From a virus, in the IMG/VR virus record IMGVR_UViG_3300025147_000008, positions 1 through 39,604 of that record: a stretch of DNA of 39,604 bases, one strand, 5' to 3'. Positions 7,626 through 16,817 of this stretch are shown here, one piece after another. The notes under the pieces were generated by a model. The model was given only the letters and a program-made list of their open reading frames with translations. It did not search any database and was not told the origin of the DNA. Numbering within the stretch: the stretch's first letter is position 1; every line of letters starts with the position of its first letter. The position numbers were made by a program, and so were the translations under genes.

Positions 7626-8876
7626 ATGAGTAAATTCTTTATCACCGAAGAAGTGAAACAAGACTTAATTAAAATAGTGTCCGATACACAGAGTATCAAT
7701 CACGGTAATAACGATTGGTTATACACGGAAATAAAGTTCAATGAGATATACGACAGCGGTTATTCAGGAGAGCAATTGAGAAGCATGTATCGCAATATCA
7801 ATCGGTTGAATCGAACTAAGAAAGTGTCTATCGAATCAGATAAAGACAGCTACGATAAGCAACTAGATAATATTGCCAAACAAGAATTAAGCATTAAGGA
7901 AAATCGAAATATCTTAAATCGTCAACGATCAATTGTTGATATGAAAGTCAGGGAATATTCGGATAAGAAGTTAGCTTCCGATACGATGATGGCAGTATGG
8001 GGAAAAGAAACGTTTCACTTGACCGATGTTAAAATCGTTAAGCATATTATTACTCCCAAGATAACCTCATATCACTATGCCGATGTTCACTGGGATTATA
8101 CGATCGACTTACCGCAAATAAAATATAACAAAGAGATTGCCAAACTAAGACTATGGGAAATGGCCAATTGGATTGTTAACGATGTTGTCACTAACGGTAT
8201 CAAGGAGTTTTACTTGACAGACCATGCTGATGACATTGAAGGAACAAGTTTACGAGTAGGTCAGTTAATTAAGATCACCGAAGAAATGACTAAACAGGCA
8301 AGAGAATATAGCAACGAGATAGTCACGATTATCAAGTGGCTTAGTAAGCAATTACCGGATGTACTTATTCACTTTATGATGGTCAGTCTAGATAATCATA
8401 GTCAGTTACGGCTTTACAATACCAAGCGTGATGAGATGGACGAAAACCTTGCGTTGCTGATTACTAACACTGTATTGAATGTTGTCGATACTGCACATGA
8501 GTATGGTGGTATGGAAAATCTAGACTTCACGACAGCCGATGAAATACTTCTGACATTAGGTAATGATAAGCCGTTTAACATCGTGTTAGCGCATGGCCAT
8601 CAATACAGTAGAAACGATAACATTCTTGAAGATACAGAAAAGCATCACAAATGTGTCACTCATTTATTCATCGGTGGTCATTGGCACAGATACAGTTTCA
8701 AGTCTAAAGATGTTAAAGATGATGCTCAACAGGCAATTATATTTCTTCCGAGTGTTGTCGGAGATACCGATTTCTCGGAGAAACTTCATGTATCTTGTAT
8801 GGCTGGATTCGCTAAGATTACGATTGATACCGTTAAACGCAATTCAAATTCAGAAGTAATACTATTCGATAATTAA
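7626..8876 (+). CDS. Metallophosphoesterase-like late protein
   Basis: 416 residues. The first third is helical with a HTH-like start and a coiled-coil segment (about 85-115). From residue 150 the calcineurin-like pattern appears: YADVHWDY (D153, H155), TDHADDIEG (D199), then IVLAHGHQ and GGHWHRY near the end, giving the metal-binding D-x-H, D, H and GHxH set. Such proteins are found beside terminase genes in several Bacillota phages; a nuclease or phosphatase role in packaging or host DNA processing is possible. The ribosome binding site is AAAGGAG. It is the first gene of the late operon. Confidence 0.75.
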   Translation: MSKFFITEEVKQDLIKIVSDTQSINHGNNDWLYTEIKFNEIYDSGYSGEQLRSMYRNINRLNRTKKVSIESDKDSYDKQLDNIAKQELSIKENRNILNRQRSIVDMKVREYSDKKLASDTMMAVWGKETFHLTDVKIVKHIITPKITSYHYADVHWDYTIDLPQIKYNKEIAKLRLWEMANWIVNDVVTNGIKEFYLTDHADDIEGTSLRVGQLIKITEEMTKQAREYSNEIVTIIKWLSKQLPDVLIHFMMVSLDNHSQLRLYNTKRDEMDENLALLITNTVLNVVDTAHEYGGMENLDFTTADEILLTLGNDKPFNIVLAHGHQYSRNDNILEDTEKHHKCVTHLFIGGHWHRYSFKSKDVKDDAQQAIIFLPSVVGDTDFSEKLHVSCMAGFAKITIDTVKRNSNSEVILFDN

Positions 8877-8898
8877 ATTTAAAAAAGGAAAAAATAAA

Positions 8899-9282
8899 AT
8901 GAACGAAAAAGTAAAAATTATCAGTGATGGGATTCATGCCGAAGTATGGATTGATGGAGTTAAATGTGCCGGAGTTTCTCGTGTTGAATTTGCGCATATC
9001 ATTCCAACCGAATGTTCAACATTAAAACTTGACTATATCGTACCAGCTATTAAATCAATATCAATGCCGTTACCTAAGTTTGCAGAAGGTGGAATATTAT
9101 TTAAACCGAATGGAATATTTATCGAAAGAGAAAATGTCGATGAATGTGTAGTGCCACTGAACGAATATGAACAGATGTCTAAAGATAGTGAAAAGTTAAT
9201 GGAAGCATTGAGAAAAGCCGATTGGAAATTGCCTATTACTGTCACGTTGGGCAAGTTAAGCCGTAGCGAAGATGGCAGATAA
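8899..9282 (+). CDS. Hypothetical protein before the large terminase
   Basis: 127 residues, ribosome binding site AAAAAAGGAAAAA. The N-terminal half is beta-rich (VKIISDGIHAEVWIDGVKC, then VEFAHI) and the middle has a glycine segment KFAEGGILFKPNGIFIERE. The end overlaps the large terminase start by eleven bases. The usual slot for a small terminase is here, but I see no HTH, so I do not call it one. Function unknown. Confidence 0.6.
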   Translation: MNEKVKIISDGIHAEVWIDGVKCAGVSRVEFAHIIPTECSTLKLDYIVPAIKSISMPLPKFAEGGILFKPNGIFIERENVDECVVPLNEYEQMSKDSEKLMEALRKADWKLPITVTLGKLSRSEDGR

Positions 9283-11044
9283 CAAGCAGGAGATATTAGA
9301 TTATAAAGCTATGTCTGATTCGATTACTTTATTATTTGTCGATAAGAAAGTACCGACTATTGAGAAAAGTATCGAGTTATTATCGGATCAATTTTCAATA
9401 TTACAATACATATTTGATTCAAGTAGCCACGAAGAAGATAAACAATATGCGTGTCGCATGGCTATTACAGTTACGATGGACTATCTATTGAAGATGTTGA
9501 AATCACCTAAAGTAGAACCTGAAACGACAATAACAATATGGGAATTGCATCAACGAGTATATGCGTTTGCTGGCCGTAGAAGTTTCAAACACTTTATCGA
9601 ACACATGGAATCAGATAGGGCAGAGAAAAACAAGGTATTCTTCAATCGAAAAGATGTACTTGCATCTCCAGTTTACTATCTCAATAAAATGGCGTTCGAC
9701 CCTAAGATGACAAAGTTTGTATTGTCAATATTTCCAGGCGCTGGTAAGTCGTTCTTACTCAATTACTTCACGGCATGGTGCTATGGCTTGAATCGTGATA
9801 ACTCTGTATTGAGAATGTCCTATTCAGATGACTTGTTAAATGGATTCTCACGGCAGATTAAGGACTTAATTTCAAGTGATTTATATGCCGATATATTCCC
9901 TGACTTTAAAATATATCGTAATAAGCCATTCGATAAAGAAAAAGATTCAGATTGGAAATTAAAAAATTCTGATTCTGCCGTATCACACTATGTCCGTACA
10001 AGAGATGGCGCTACAACTGGCATTAGAGCGAGATTCGCTATTGAGTTCGATGATATGACTAAAGGTGCTGACGAGGCTCATAACGATGAAATCCACGAAC
10101 AATATTGGAAAAAATATACAACAGAATGGTGGAATCGAAGAGAGAGAGATACGGTAAAGTACATCTTCGCAGGTACGATGTGGACACCAAAAGATTTATT
10201 GAATCGTATCACAGACCTAGAAAGTACACGGTCAAAGGTTAAACAATCTAAACTGTTCAAGTACACTTGGGTATCAGAAGATGGCCATGCAGTATTCATT
10301 CGTATTCCGTTACTTGATAGCCACGATGAATCAACTTGCCCTTATGTCATGTCAACAAACGAAGCAAGGAATTTGAAAGAGATTACAGACCCATTTCTAT
10401 TTAGTTGTGTCTATCAACAAGACCCTATCGCACCATCAGGAATGGAGTTCGCTTACGAGAACTTGCGCACATTCAATAAAGTGCCGAAAGATGGAATGAA
10501 TAACCATTGTTATGCCGTACTCGATCCTACTCGAAAGGGCAAGGATAATGTATCAATGCCGATATTCAAAGTTAGCGTTGATGGCGAAGATCATTACTTG
10601 ATTGATGTGCTATACAAGCGAAAAGCCATGACAGAAGTACACGGAGATATTGTGAACATGATTATTCAACATCAAATTACTCAATTCTGTGTAGAAAATA
10701 ACACTGATACATCACTTAAAACATTGTTGTTAGAGTTGCTAAGAAAAAAAGGTTATACATTATGCGAGATTAAGGAAAAGTTCAATACTGCCGTTAAAGA
10801 AGTTCGTATCAAAGATGCTAGAGGGTTGATGTTGCGTAAAATGATATTCAAAGAGAAGGGTACATATGCGCCTAACACTGATTACGGTCGATTCATGGAT
10901 GCTTTCACCAAGTATTCATTCGATTATGCGAATAAGCACGATGATGCGCCCGATAGCCTTGCGTTGTATGTAAATGAGATTATATTAGATCGTTCCGTTA
11001 CTGCTAAAGTTACCTTTATGAGCAGAGCAGATTTAGGTATATAG
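9272..11044 (+). CDS. terL: Terminase large subunit
   Basis: 590 residues. ATPase domain: Walker A-like FPGAGKS (residues 154-160), Walker B-like IEFDD (257-261), and the coupling region FAGTMWTPKDL about 30 residues later. Nuclease domain: VLDPTRKGKDN with D418, the central VENNTD region, and HDDAPDSLALYV with D557/D558/D561 near the end. This is the complete packaging motor with a RNase-H-type nuclease, cutting concatemers and driving DNA through the portal. Its start lies within the end of the previous gene. A TAG stop shows TAG is a normal stop codon in this phage. Confidence 0.95.
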   Translation: MADNKQEILDYKAMSDSITLLFVDKKVPTIEKSIELLSDQFSILQYIFDSSSHEEDKQYACRMAITVTMDYLLKMLKSPKVEPETTITIWELHQRVYAFAGRRSFKHFIEHMESDRAEKNKVFFNRKDVLASPVYYLNKMAFDPKMTKFVLSIFPGAGKSFLLNYFTAWCYGLNRDNSVLRMSYSDDLLNGFSRQIKDLISSDLYADIFPDFKIYRNKPFDKEKDSDWKLKNSDSAVSHYVRTRDGATTGIRARFAIEFDDMTKGADEAHNDEIHEQYWKKYTTEWWNRRERDTVKYIFAGTMWTPKDLLNRITDLESTRSKVKQSKLFKYTWVSEDGHAVFIRIPLLDSHDESTCPYVMSTNEARNLKEITDPFLFSCVYQQDPIAPSGMEFAYENLRTFNKVPKDGMNNHCYAVLDPTRKGKDNVSMPIFKVSVDGEDHYLIDVLYKRKAMTEVHGDIVNMIIQHQITQFCVENNTDTSLKTLLLELLRKKGYTLCEIKEKFNTAVKEVRIKDARGLMLRKMIFKEKGTYAPNTDYGRFMDAFTKYSFDYANKHDDAPDSLALYVNEIILDRSVTAKVTFMSRADLGI

Positions 11045-11089
11045 GAATACTTATACATAGAATGGGAATGAGTGTAACCAATAACTTTG

Positions 11090-11130
11090 AAAGGCATTAA
11101 CAATGCCTTTTAATTTGCTTATAAAGCAAA
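11090..11130 (+). promoter_or_regulatory. Two tandem hairpins between terminase and portal genes
   Basis: First hairpin: AAAGGCATT (11090-11098), loop AAC, AATGCCTTT (11102-11110), followed by TAATTT, terminator-like. Second: TTTGCTT (11114-11120), loop ATA, AAGCAAA (11124-11130), ending directly against the GGAG ribosome binding site of the portal gene. They could lower read-through, protect a processed mRNA end, or tune portal translation. Confidence 0.6.
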
Positions 11131-11141
11131 GGAGTGAACAT

Positions 11142-12677
11142 ATGCCCGTATTTGATAAATATACTACGGTAAGTGAAGCAGAAAGGCCTTTGTTTGGTCG
11201 CAGAGAATTATCGGCAAGTTTCACGAAAGAGAATCTTTCCGTAGACGAAATAAAAATGATTTTAGAAGAAGTTTTACCTTCTCATTTAGCGAATGTGCAA
11301 GACATTCAGTATCTACAAGGATATTTAAGTGGAAATCAGAAAATATTATCCAAGACTAAATTGATTCGACCCGAAATAAACAACAAGATACTTGAAAATA
11401 ACGCTTATCACATTGTCGAGTTCAAAAAAGGTTATGTATTCGGAGATCCGATTCAATATGTGCAGATGGGTGAAGATACCGCTAAGGAAGAAATCGAAAT
11501 ACTCAATCAATACTTCGCAGAGAACGATAAACCGAGTAAGGACAAAGACCTTTCCGAAGATTGGTATGTATGTGGAACGGCATTTAGATTCATCAAGTCC
11601 GTAAGTTCAGAGTTCACACCGTTTGAGTTCTATAACCTTGACCCTAAACAAGCAGGAGTTGTGTACTCAACCGATATTGATAAAAAGCCACTATTCGGAT
11701 TCTACCTTGTCAAGAAATCTGAAATGGTCGGAAATACCTTGAAGGACTATGGATTTGTGACGGTATATACAAAATTCAACATTTACAATTTCAGATTTAA
11801 TGTTGATAAATTAACAATTAGCGATTTGAAATACGTCAAAGATAACGTGGCAAATGAAGTCAATAAATTGGGAGAAATACCTATTATCGAATATCCGCTG
11901 AATATGAGCAGATATGGATTGATTGAGTTGGTCATGCCGACATTAGATGCACTGAATTTGATTGCAAGTAATGAGATGGATGACATTCAACAGTTCGTTC
12001 AATCGCTTATCGTGCTTGTCAACGCTGATATTGACCTTATGAAGTTAGCGGAAGCAAAAGCGGGTGGGGTCATGCTCGTTAAAGATTCAAATGCTCAATT
12101 CAAAGCTGACATTAAAACAATTTCAAACAAACTTCAACATTCAGAAACGAAGGTATTATCAGACAGATTATACAATCAGATGCTCACGATTGCCGGTGTA
12201 CCTCGTATGAGTGATAAGGCATCGAGTGGCGATACAGGACAGGCTAGATTAGTTGGTGAAGGATGGACTATGGCAGATGAACGAGCGAAACAGGATGAAC
12301 TTTCATTCAAAGTGTCTGAAAAGCGCATGTTAAAACTCATTCTCAAAATCTGCAAGTTGAAACCAACTCAATCAAATATTAAGACCTTACAACCTAAGGA
12401 CATTGAAATCAAATTCTCTCGTAACAAATCGGACAATATGCTTGTCAAAGCACAAACGTTAATCGACTTGAAAACGGCAGGAGTTGACCCTGAAATCGCA
12501 TTTAGAACCGTTGAATTTTGGAGTGATCCTGCTGCGGTACTGAAAGCATCTAAATTATTCTATGGTTCTAGTTTTTGGAAAGAAGCGCAGTCTGGTACAT
12601 TGGCTACTCCTGAATCGGCAACGAAACAAGTGGGTGATGTAACAAATCCTATTGGTGTCAACGCTAACCCTAAGTAA
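11142..12677 (+). CDS. Portal protein, SPP1 gp6-like
   Basis: 511 residues from the ATG at 11142, which has AAAGGAGTG at the right distance; an in-frame ATG at 11103 lies before the hairpins and lacks a ribosome binding site. The stretch YLSGNQKIL..KTKLIRPEINNKI and VEFKKGYVFGDPIQYV is characteristic of the SPP1 gp6 portal family (Phage_prot_Gp6). The central helical region DALNLIASNEMDDIQQF fits the stem/wing. It forms the dodecameric DNA gate at the capsid vertex and meets the terminase. Confidence 0.93.
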   Translation: MPVFDKYTTVSEAERPLFGRRELSASFTKENLSVDEIKMILEEVLPSHLANVQDIQYLQGYLSGNQKILSKTKLIRPEINNKILENNAYHIVEFKKGYVFGDPIQYVQMGEDTAKEEIEILNQYFAENDKPSKDKDLSEDWYVCGTAFRFIKSVSSEFTPFEFYNLDPKQAGVVYSTDIDKKPLFGFYLVKKSEMVGNTLKDYGFVTVYTKFNIYNFRFNVDKLTISDLKYVKDNVANEVNKLGEIPIIEYPLNMSRYGLIELVMPTLDALNLIASNEMDDIQQFVQSLIVLVNADIDLMKLAEAKAGGVMLVKDSNAQFKADIKTISNKLQHSETKVLSDRLYNQMLTIAGVPRMSDKASSGDTGQARLVGEGWTMADERAKQDELSFKVSEKRMLKLILKICKLKPTQSNIKTLQPKDIEIKFSRNKSDNMLVKAQTLIDLKTAGVDPEIAFRTVEFWSDPAAVLKASKLFYGSSFWKEAQSGTLATPESATKQVGDVTNPIGVNANPK

Positions 12678-12773
12678 AGGGTTGTAGCGTACATAAACAA
12701 ATTGCTACTCATGGCTAAATGAGATTCCTAAACAATGGTGTGGCGCACCTCAAAGCCGAAAGGGATAAATAAG

Positions 12774-13274
12774 ATGAAAACTTTACAGGAAATGTTATTA
12801 GAAACGACAGGTAATCAAGAAATAGCCGACAAAGTAAGTTCTGCTCTTGGGGAATACATGATACCGAAAGAAAGTTATCGCTTACTCAATGAGAAGTGGA
12901 AGACAGAACATACGGAACATGAAACCTTAAAGCAGTCAAGTATGACCGCAGAAGAAAAGCATCAGTTAGAAACTAAAAATCTTGAACAGATGAAAAAGGA
13001 GTTAGGAACTAAACTCAACTCAATTGAAGTTGAAAAATTGTTCTTAGCGAACGGTTATTCAGAAGCAGACTTTGGCGGATTACTCGGAAATATTGTATCA
13101 GAAGATAAGGACAGAAGCGTTGCCTTTGCAACATCTCTAATTGCTACTATGACTAAACAACGTGAGAACGCAGTCAGTAAGAAACAAGAAGATATGTTGA
13201 ATAGTAACAAGAATCCCACTCCTGGTAATGCCATCATTCCTGACACTCCCGAAAAACCAATCACAACCTTCTAA
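12774..13274 (+). CDS. Scaffolding protein, GP20-like
   Basis: 166 residues starting at ATG 12774 (MKTLQEMLLETTGNQEIADK), with GAAAGGGATAA upstream; an in-frame ATG at 12735 lacks one. The protein is acidic and helical with a coiled-coil centre (EHETLKQSSMTAEEKHQLE, KNLEQMKKEL) and a Pro/Asn-rich tail. Size, composition and place between portal and capsid match phage scaffolding proteins of the GP20 type, which direct procapsid assembly and leave. The 96-base gap before it holds only two weak hairpins. Confidence 0.82.
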   Translation: MKTLQEMLLETTGNQEIADKVSSALGEYMIPKESYRLLNEKWKTEHTEHETLKQSSMTAEEKHQLETKNLEQMKKELGTKLNSIEVEKLFLANGYSEADFGGLLGNIVSEDKDRSVAFATSLIATMTKQRENAVSKKQEDMLNSNKNPTPGNAIIPDTPEKPITTF

Positions 13275-13298
13275 AAGGTTAAGAAAGAGGAATTAATT

Positions 13299-14162
13299 AT
13301 GGCACGTTTAAACGCATTAGGACTTATGCAGGCAGATGGTGTTACACCTTTAAGCCTTGCTGAATTATACAAAGCAGTTATCGAAAATGTATCTAAAACG
13401 GCAGTTTCGGTAGCATTTAAGAATAAGAATCAATCAGGTAATGTAGCCGCTGGCACAGTTGAATACAAACGTTTCGCTGATAGCGCTGCCGTTGCATATG
13501 GTACGGCTCGTGCTGCTGGCAAGGGAAAAATTCTAAAAATTGCACCAGTAGTTGTTACATTGAATGTTGATCGTGAAATCGTTGAAGAAATCGAAGAAAA
13601 AGACATTCTTACTTCGGGTATTCCTAATATGATGAATCGTCAAGCGTTGGCTCATATTAAAGCATTCAAACGCGATCTCGATACCGCATTTTGGAAAGAA
13701 GCATACGCTACTGGTGTTAAAGCTACTATCGCTGCCGCTACGACTGCTGGAAAAATTGAAGAATTGATTCTTGCTGTTGAAGATGTTTCCAATGCCTACG
13801 TTGATGGCGTTGACAGAGATATGTTAGGTCTGTGTTTGACCACAAAATTACACAGTGCGCTTCGTTTAGAAATTGATGAACTGCCTGTTGATTCGATTGC
13901 ACTTGCACAAGGCGCTATCGGTCAATATCATGGCGTACCTGTTTGGGTTTCTAATCATCTTCCTAAAGGCGCTTTACAAGTTGTTGATGCGTTCTGTATG
14001 TTCATGGGTTCAGTTGCTCAACCGCTGAATGTTACGAAGCAATATGCAGACGAAAAGATTCCGTTATCAAATGCTCATGCTATCGAACTATTCTACTCTT
14101 ACGGTACAGAAGCAACGATGCCGGACTTAATCGCTTATATCGGCGATCTGTACGTTGCCTAA
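13299..14162 (+). CDS. Major capsid protein
   Basis: 287 residues directly after the scaffold, with AAGAGGAATTAATT upstream. The N-terminal arm, the alternating A/G-rich beta segments (VAAGTVEYKRFADSAAVAYG), the spine-helix-like segment ALAHIKAFKRDLDTAFW, and the C-terminal PDLIAYIGDLYVA are compatible with a HK97-fold capsid protein of the short, no-delta-domain type using a separate scaffold. Codon use is richer in GC at third positions than neighbours, as expected for a highly expressed gene. The exact family is not certain, the role is. Confidence 0.9.
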   Translation: MARLNALGLMQADGVTPLSLAELYKAVIENVSKTAVSVAFKNKNQSGNVAAGTVEYKRFADSAAVAYGTARAAGKGKILKIAPVVVTLNVDREIVEEIEEKDILTSGIPNMMNRQALAHIKAFKRDLDTAFWKEAYATGVKATIAAATTAGKIEELILAVEDVSNAYVDGVDRDMLGLCLTTKLHSALRLEIDELPVDSIALAQGAIGQYHGVPVWVSNHLPKGALQVVDAFCMFMGSVAQPLNVTKQYADEKIPLSNAHAIELFYSYGTEATMPDLIAYIGDLYVA

Positions 14163-14202
14163 GTTTAATTAGTTAATGAAAATTAAGAAAGGCGGGGTAG
14201 TT

Positions 14203-14340
14203 ATGTCTATCCCGCTTTCTGATAAAAAGGCATGGTTGGCAAGTGGGTGGGTAGTTGTTCAGATTCACACAAATGTAGCACAGATGAATGACAGAGCGAA
14301 GGTTAAGCGACTTGCGAAGTTAGCAAAAGAAAAGGAGTAA
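14203..14340 (+). CDS. Small basic protein between capsid and connector genes
   Basis: 45 residues, MSIPLSDKKAWLASGWVVV to the basic end RAKVKRLAKLAKEKE. Start ATG 14203 is chosen because AAAGGCGGGG lies just upstream; an in-frame ATG at 14176 has no ribosome binding site. Short basic proteins in this position are common in Bacillota siphophages. A helical basic tail suggests nucleic-acid or capsid contact. Function unknown. Confidence 0.6.
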   Translation: MSIPLSDKKAWLASGWVVVQIHTNVAQMNDRAKVKRLAKLAKEKE

Positions 14341-14344
14341 CACT

Positions 14345-14686
14345 ATGGCATCTATGACAACGGCAGAAAGAATTATTCAAATTAGAATACCACTAAAAAT
14401 TGAAGCGGGTGCAGAAGAAGATTTACTCAATTATCTAATGGATCAAGTTATTGACATTGCAAAGTCTACCATCTATCCGTTTGAAGATACATCGCTCATT
14501 ACACTACCTGAAAAGTATGATGGTTGGACTATGAGAGCTTGCGTACAGTTATACAATCATATGGGTCAAGATGGAGTTAAAAGTTATTCCGAGAACGGAT
14601 TAACTATCACTTATGACTTCTTACAGAATGGTATTTCGAGCAGCACACTTGCTGAACTCACACCGAGAATAGGTACACCATCGTGA
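14345..14686 (+). CDS. Head-tail connector (adaptor) protein
   Basis: 113 residues, mostly helical at the N-terminus (EDLLNYLMDQVIDIAKSTIY) with the YNHMGQDGVKSYSENGLTITY turn typical of gp6/gp15-like connector proteins that follow the capsid gene. It should form the ring below the portal. Its last codon overlaps the GTG start of the next gene (GTGA). Confidence 0.8.
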   Translation: MASMTTAERIIQIRIPLKIEAGAEEDLLNYLMDQVIDIAKSTIYPFEDTSLITLPEKYDGWTMRACVQLYNHMGQDGVKSYSENGLTITYDFLQNGISSSTLAELTPRIGTPS

Positions 14687-15069
14687 AGATCATTACTCCT
14701 AAAGATTGGCTTAGAGATGTGTATATTGCTAAACGCTTGTTACCTCAAATCAGAGATGCAGACGGTAATGTAAGTTACCTGTATGGAACTCCTGTATTAT
14801 ACAAAGTTAATCACCAACCTATTAGTTCTACATCCGACATTCAAATGTATGGCGCAGATGCTAAACAGGTTCACTTAGGAATATTCGTAGATTACCCATT
14901 CATTGATATTAACGAGTTCGACAAAGCATATCTACTTGGGTTCACACCTACTGGAGAAACGATTGTCGGAAGTAAAGCAAATTACACCGTAGATAAAGTG
15001 CTGGATGGGAATAGATGCGTATTAGTATATTTCAAGAAATTGCCAGGTTTGGCTAATGCCCGAATTTGA
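14683..15069 (+). CDS. Head closure (stopper) protein
   Basis: 128 residues with a GTG start in a GTGA overlap. Beta-rich with the VDYPFIDINEFDKAYL and NYTVDKVLDGNRCVLVYFKKL segments usual for head-closure proteins. Place second after the capsid in a connector series supports the role. The end overlaps the next gene by fourteen bases. Confidence 0.72.
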   Translation: MKIITPKDWLRDVYIAKRLLPQIRDADGNVSYLYGTPVLYKVNHQPISSTSDIQMYGADAKQVHLGIFVDYPFIDINEFDKAYLLGFTPTGETIVGSKANYTVDKVLDGNRCVLVYFKKLPGLANARI

Positions 15070-15577
15070 TGTATTCAAAAATGGTTTAAATGAATTGTCT
15101 GCATACATTAAAAATTTATCAAAAGTAATTGAAAAGGCGAATGTAGAGATAGTGGAACAAGGACTAATAGTTGCCGAGAAAGCGATCATCCAAAGGTCAA
15201 GTGTTATTGATTCTGACGATGAACGAATAGCGATGAAGTCCATGAATGTGAAGCGTATCCTCAATCGTGGAAAAGTATGTCGGGGTAACATTGTTAATGT
15301 TTCAGACCATTCAGGCTATGTAGAGTACGGTACAGGGTTGTTAGGTGCTAATAGTCCATATCCATATGGTAATCCTTATCCAGGCCAATTCATGGGGTAT
15401 AACATACCATCTGATGCGAAGAAAGAAGATAAGGCAAAGAATCTATATTGGTTTTGGAAAGGCTTACCGAGTTATGGTATGCCGTCCTATCACATCATGT
15501 ATTCGAGTTCAAGAGATGTACAGAATGAATTGCCTAACATTGTGCGAAAGGTACTTGAAGGGAAACTAAATAAATGA
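15056..15577 (+). CDS. HK97 gp10-like neck/tail completion protein
   Basis: 173 residues. N-terminal long helix (SAYIKNLSKVIEKANVEIVE), then a beta region with VSDHSGYVEYGTG, the classic turn of gp10-like proteins, followed by a G/P/Y-rich loop and a C-terminal helix. These proteins act at the head-tail joint. Overlaps both neighbours, consistent with a single morphogenesis transcript. Confidence 0.82.
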   Translation: MPEFDVFKNGLNELSAYIKNLSKVIEKANVEIVEQGLIVAEKAIIQRSSVIDSDDERIAMKSMNVKRILNRGKVCRGNIVNVSDHSGYVEYGTGLLGANSPYPYGNPYPGQFMGYNIPSDAKKEDKAKNLYWFWKGLPSYGMPSYHIMYSSSRDVQNELPNIVRKVLEGKLNK

Positions 15578-15996
15578 ACATGAAAACAGAAGAAGTGTTT
15601 CAAGAGTTATACAACTATCTCGATACACAGTTATCAAATCCATTATTAAATCCCTATGGCGCTACATTGTACCCATATGAGAATCCTGGATACACAATGC
15701 CTGTTATTGTGATGAAGCAAATAGACTTCTCATTCAACACAGAGAATCTATCGCATGGAGAACAATTATTCTCGTTAGCGATAGAAGTAAATATATTCGC
15801 AGAGAAGCAAATAGTAGCGCAAAGAACGATTGCGAACAGTCTATCCGATTTAGTTGTCGATGTACTGTTCAATCAATATGGAATGAAGTTAGACGATAGA
15901 AACCCGATACCGAATATTGACCCGAGTATCTATCGCATCTATATGAGATTCTCTTGCATACTAGATGAAAATAAAATTATTTACCGTACAAGGTAA
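15574..15996 (+). CDS. Tail terminator-like protein
   Basis: 140 residues, ATGA overlap with the previous gene. Order helix (TEEVFQELYNYLDTQL), beta strands (MPVIVMKQIDFSF), helix, and C-terminal strands fits the tail terminator or tail-to-head joining fold. It sits immediately before the tail tube gene, the normal slot. Called from position and shape. Confidence 0.7.
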   Translation: MNMKTEEVFQELYNYLDTQLSNPLLNPYGATLYPYENPGYTMPVIVMKQIDFSFNTENLSHGEQLFSLAIEVNIFAEKQIVAQRTIANSLSDLVVDVLFNQYGMKLDDRNPIPNIDPSIYRIYMRFSCILDENKIIYRTR

Positions 15997-16014
15997 AGGA
16001 AGGAATACAAACAC

Positions 16015-16452
16015 ATGACCGCAAAAGCGATTTCGGATAAGGGTACACAATTATTTTACAGTGCTACTGGTGCTGCGGCATCATTCACTAAATTGATTGG
16101 AATTACAGGCGCACCTGCTACAGGTGGCGCACCAGGTAAGATTGAGATTACCGAACTTGATTGGATTGCTAAAGGATATATCGGAGATCGTTTAGATACT
16201 CCTGACATGGAATTTAGTTACAACTACACCGAAGCTAATTTCACTTCAGTTGAAACGAAATGTAATGGCGCTGATGCCTTCTTCTTGTTGATCTATGCCG
16301 ATGGTTCAGGTCAAAAGATTACAGGTCAAGGTTACACATGGGTTGATGCCGTTGCGTTAGGATCTGCGGTTGCGGGTAAACTTGCTATCGTTGCTTCTGA
16401 AATTCTACATCAGACTGCCGTTCAAGTTACTGCTTTAAAATCAGTTGCTTAA
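16015..16452 (+). CDS. Major tail tube protein
   Basis: 145 residues, preceded by AAAGGAAGGAA. Small A/G/T-rich beta protein (MTAKAISDKGTQLFYSATG, KIEITELDWIAKGYIGDRL) ending in a beta strand with AVQVTALKSVA. Size and place between terminator and chaperone genes identify it as the tube subunit of a long non-contractile tail. No sheath gene follows, so the tail is siphovirus type. Confidence 0.85.
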   Translation: MTAKAISDKGTQLFYSATGAAASFTKLIGITGAPATGGAPGKIEITELDWIAKGYIGDRLDTPDMEFSYNYTEANFTSVETKCNGADAFFLLIYADGSGQKITGQGYTWVDAVALGSAVAGKLAIVASEILHQTAVQVTALKSVA

Positions 16453-16481
16453 TATAACATAAACAAAAAAGGAGATTCATC

Positions 16482-16817
16482 ATGCGAAATGTAATGACAA
16501 TCAATGTAGAAGATAAAGATTATGAGTTTGAGTTTGACCGCAAGACTCTCACTAAAGGTGAGAAGAATGGACTTGATTTAGAACAACTCGGAAAGTACCC
16601 ACTGACTATGACATTAAAGTTATGGCATTGGGCGCTTATCAAAAATCATCCGAGTATCACAGAGTTTGATTCAAGTAACATTTATGACAAGGCTCGTGAT
16701 AAAGGGTATGACATTGAGAAAATCAATTCTACTCTTGGCGAGATGTATGCAAGTTTTTTCAAAGCCACTCCGCAAGGTACGAGCGAACTGATTCAACCGA
16801 CATTCAATCAGAGTTAA
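16482..16817 (+). CDS. Tail assembly chaperone, short form (gpG-like)
   Basis: 111 residues, ribosome binding site AAAAAAGGAGATTC. Starts with the beta hairpin TINVEDKDYEFEFDRKTLTK known from DUF5055-type tail chaperones. It is the zero-frame product of a frameshift pair: a slippery heptamer lies at codons 92-93 and a longer fusion is made by slipping back one base. Short form and fusion together coat the tape measure during tail assembly. Confidence 0.85.
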   Translation: MRNVMTINVEDKDYEFEFDRKTLTKGEKNGLDLEQLGKYPLTMTLKLWHWALIKNHPSITEFDSSNIYDKARDKGYDIEKINSTLGEMYASFFKATPQGTSELIQPTFNQS

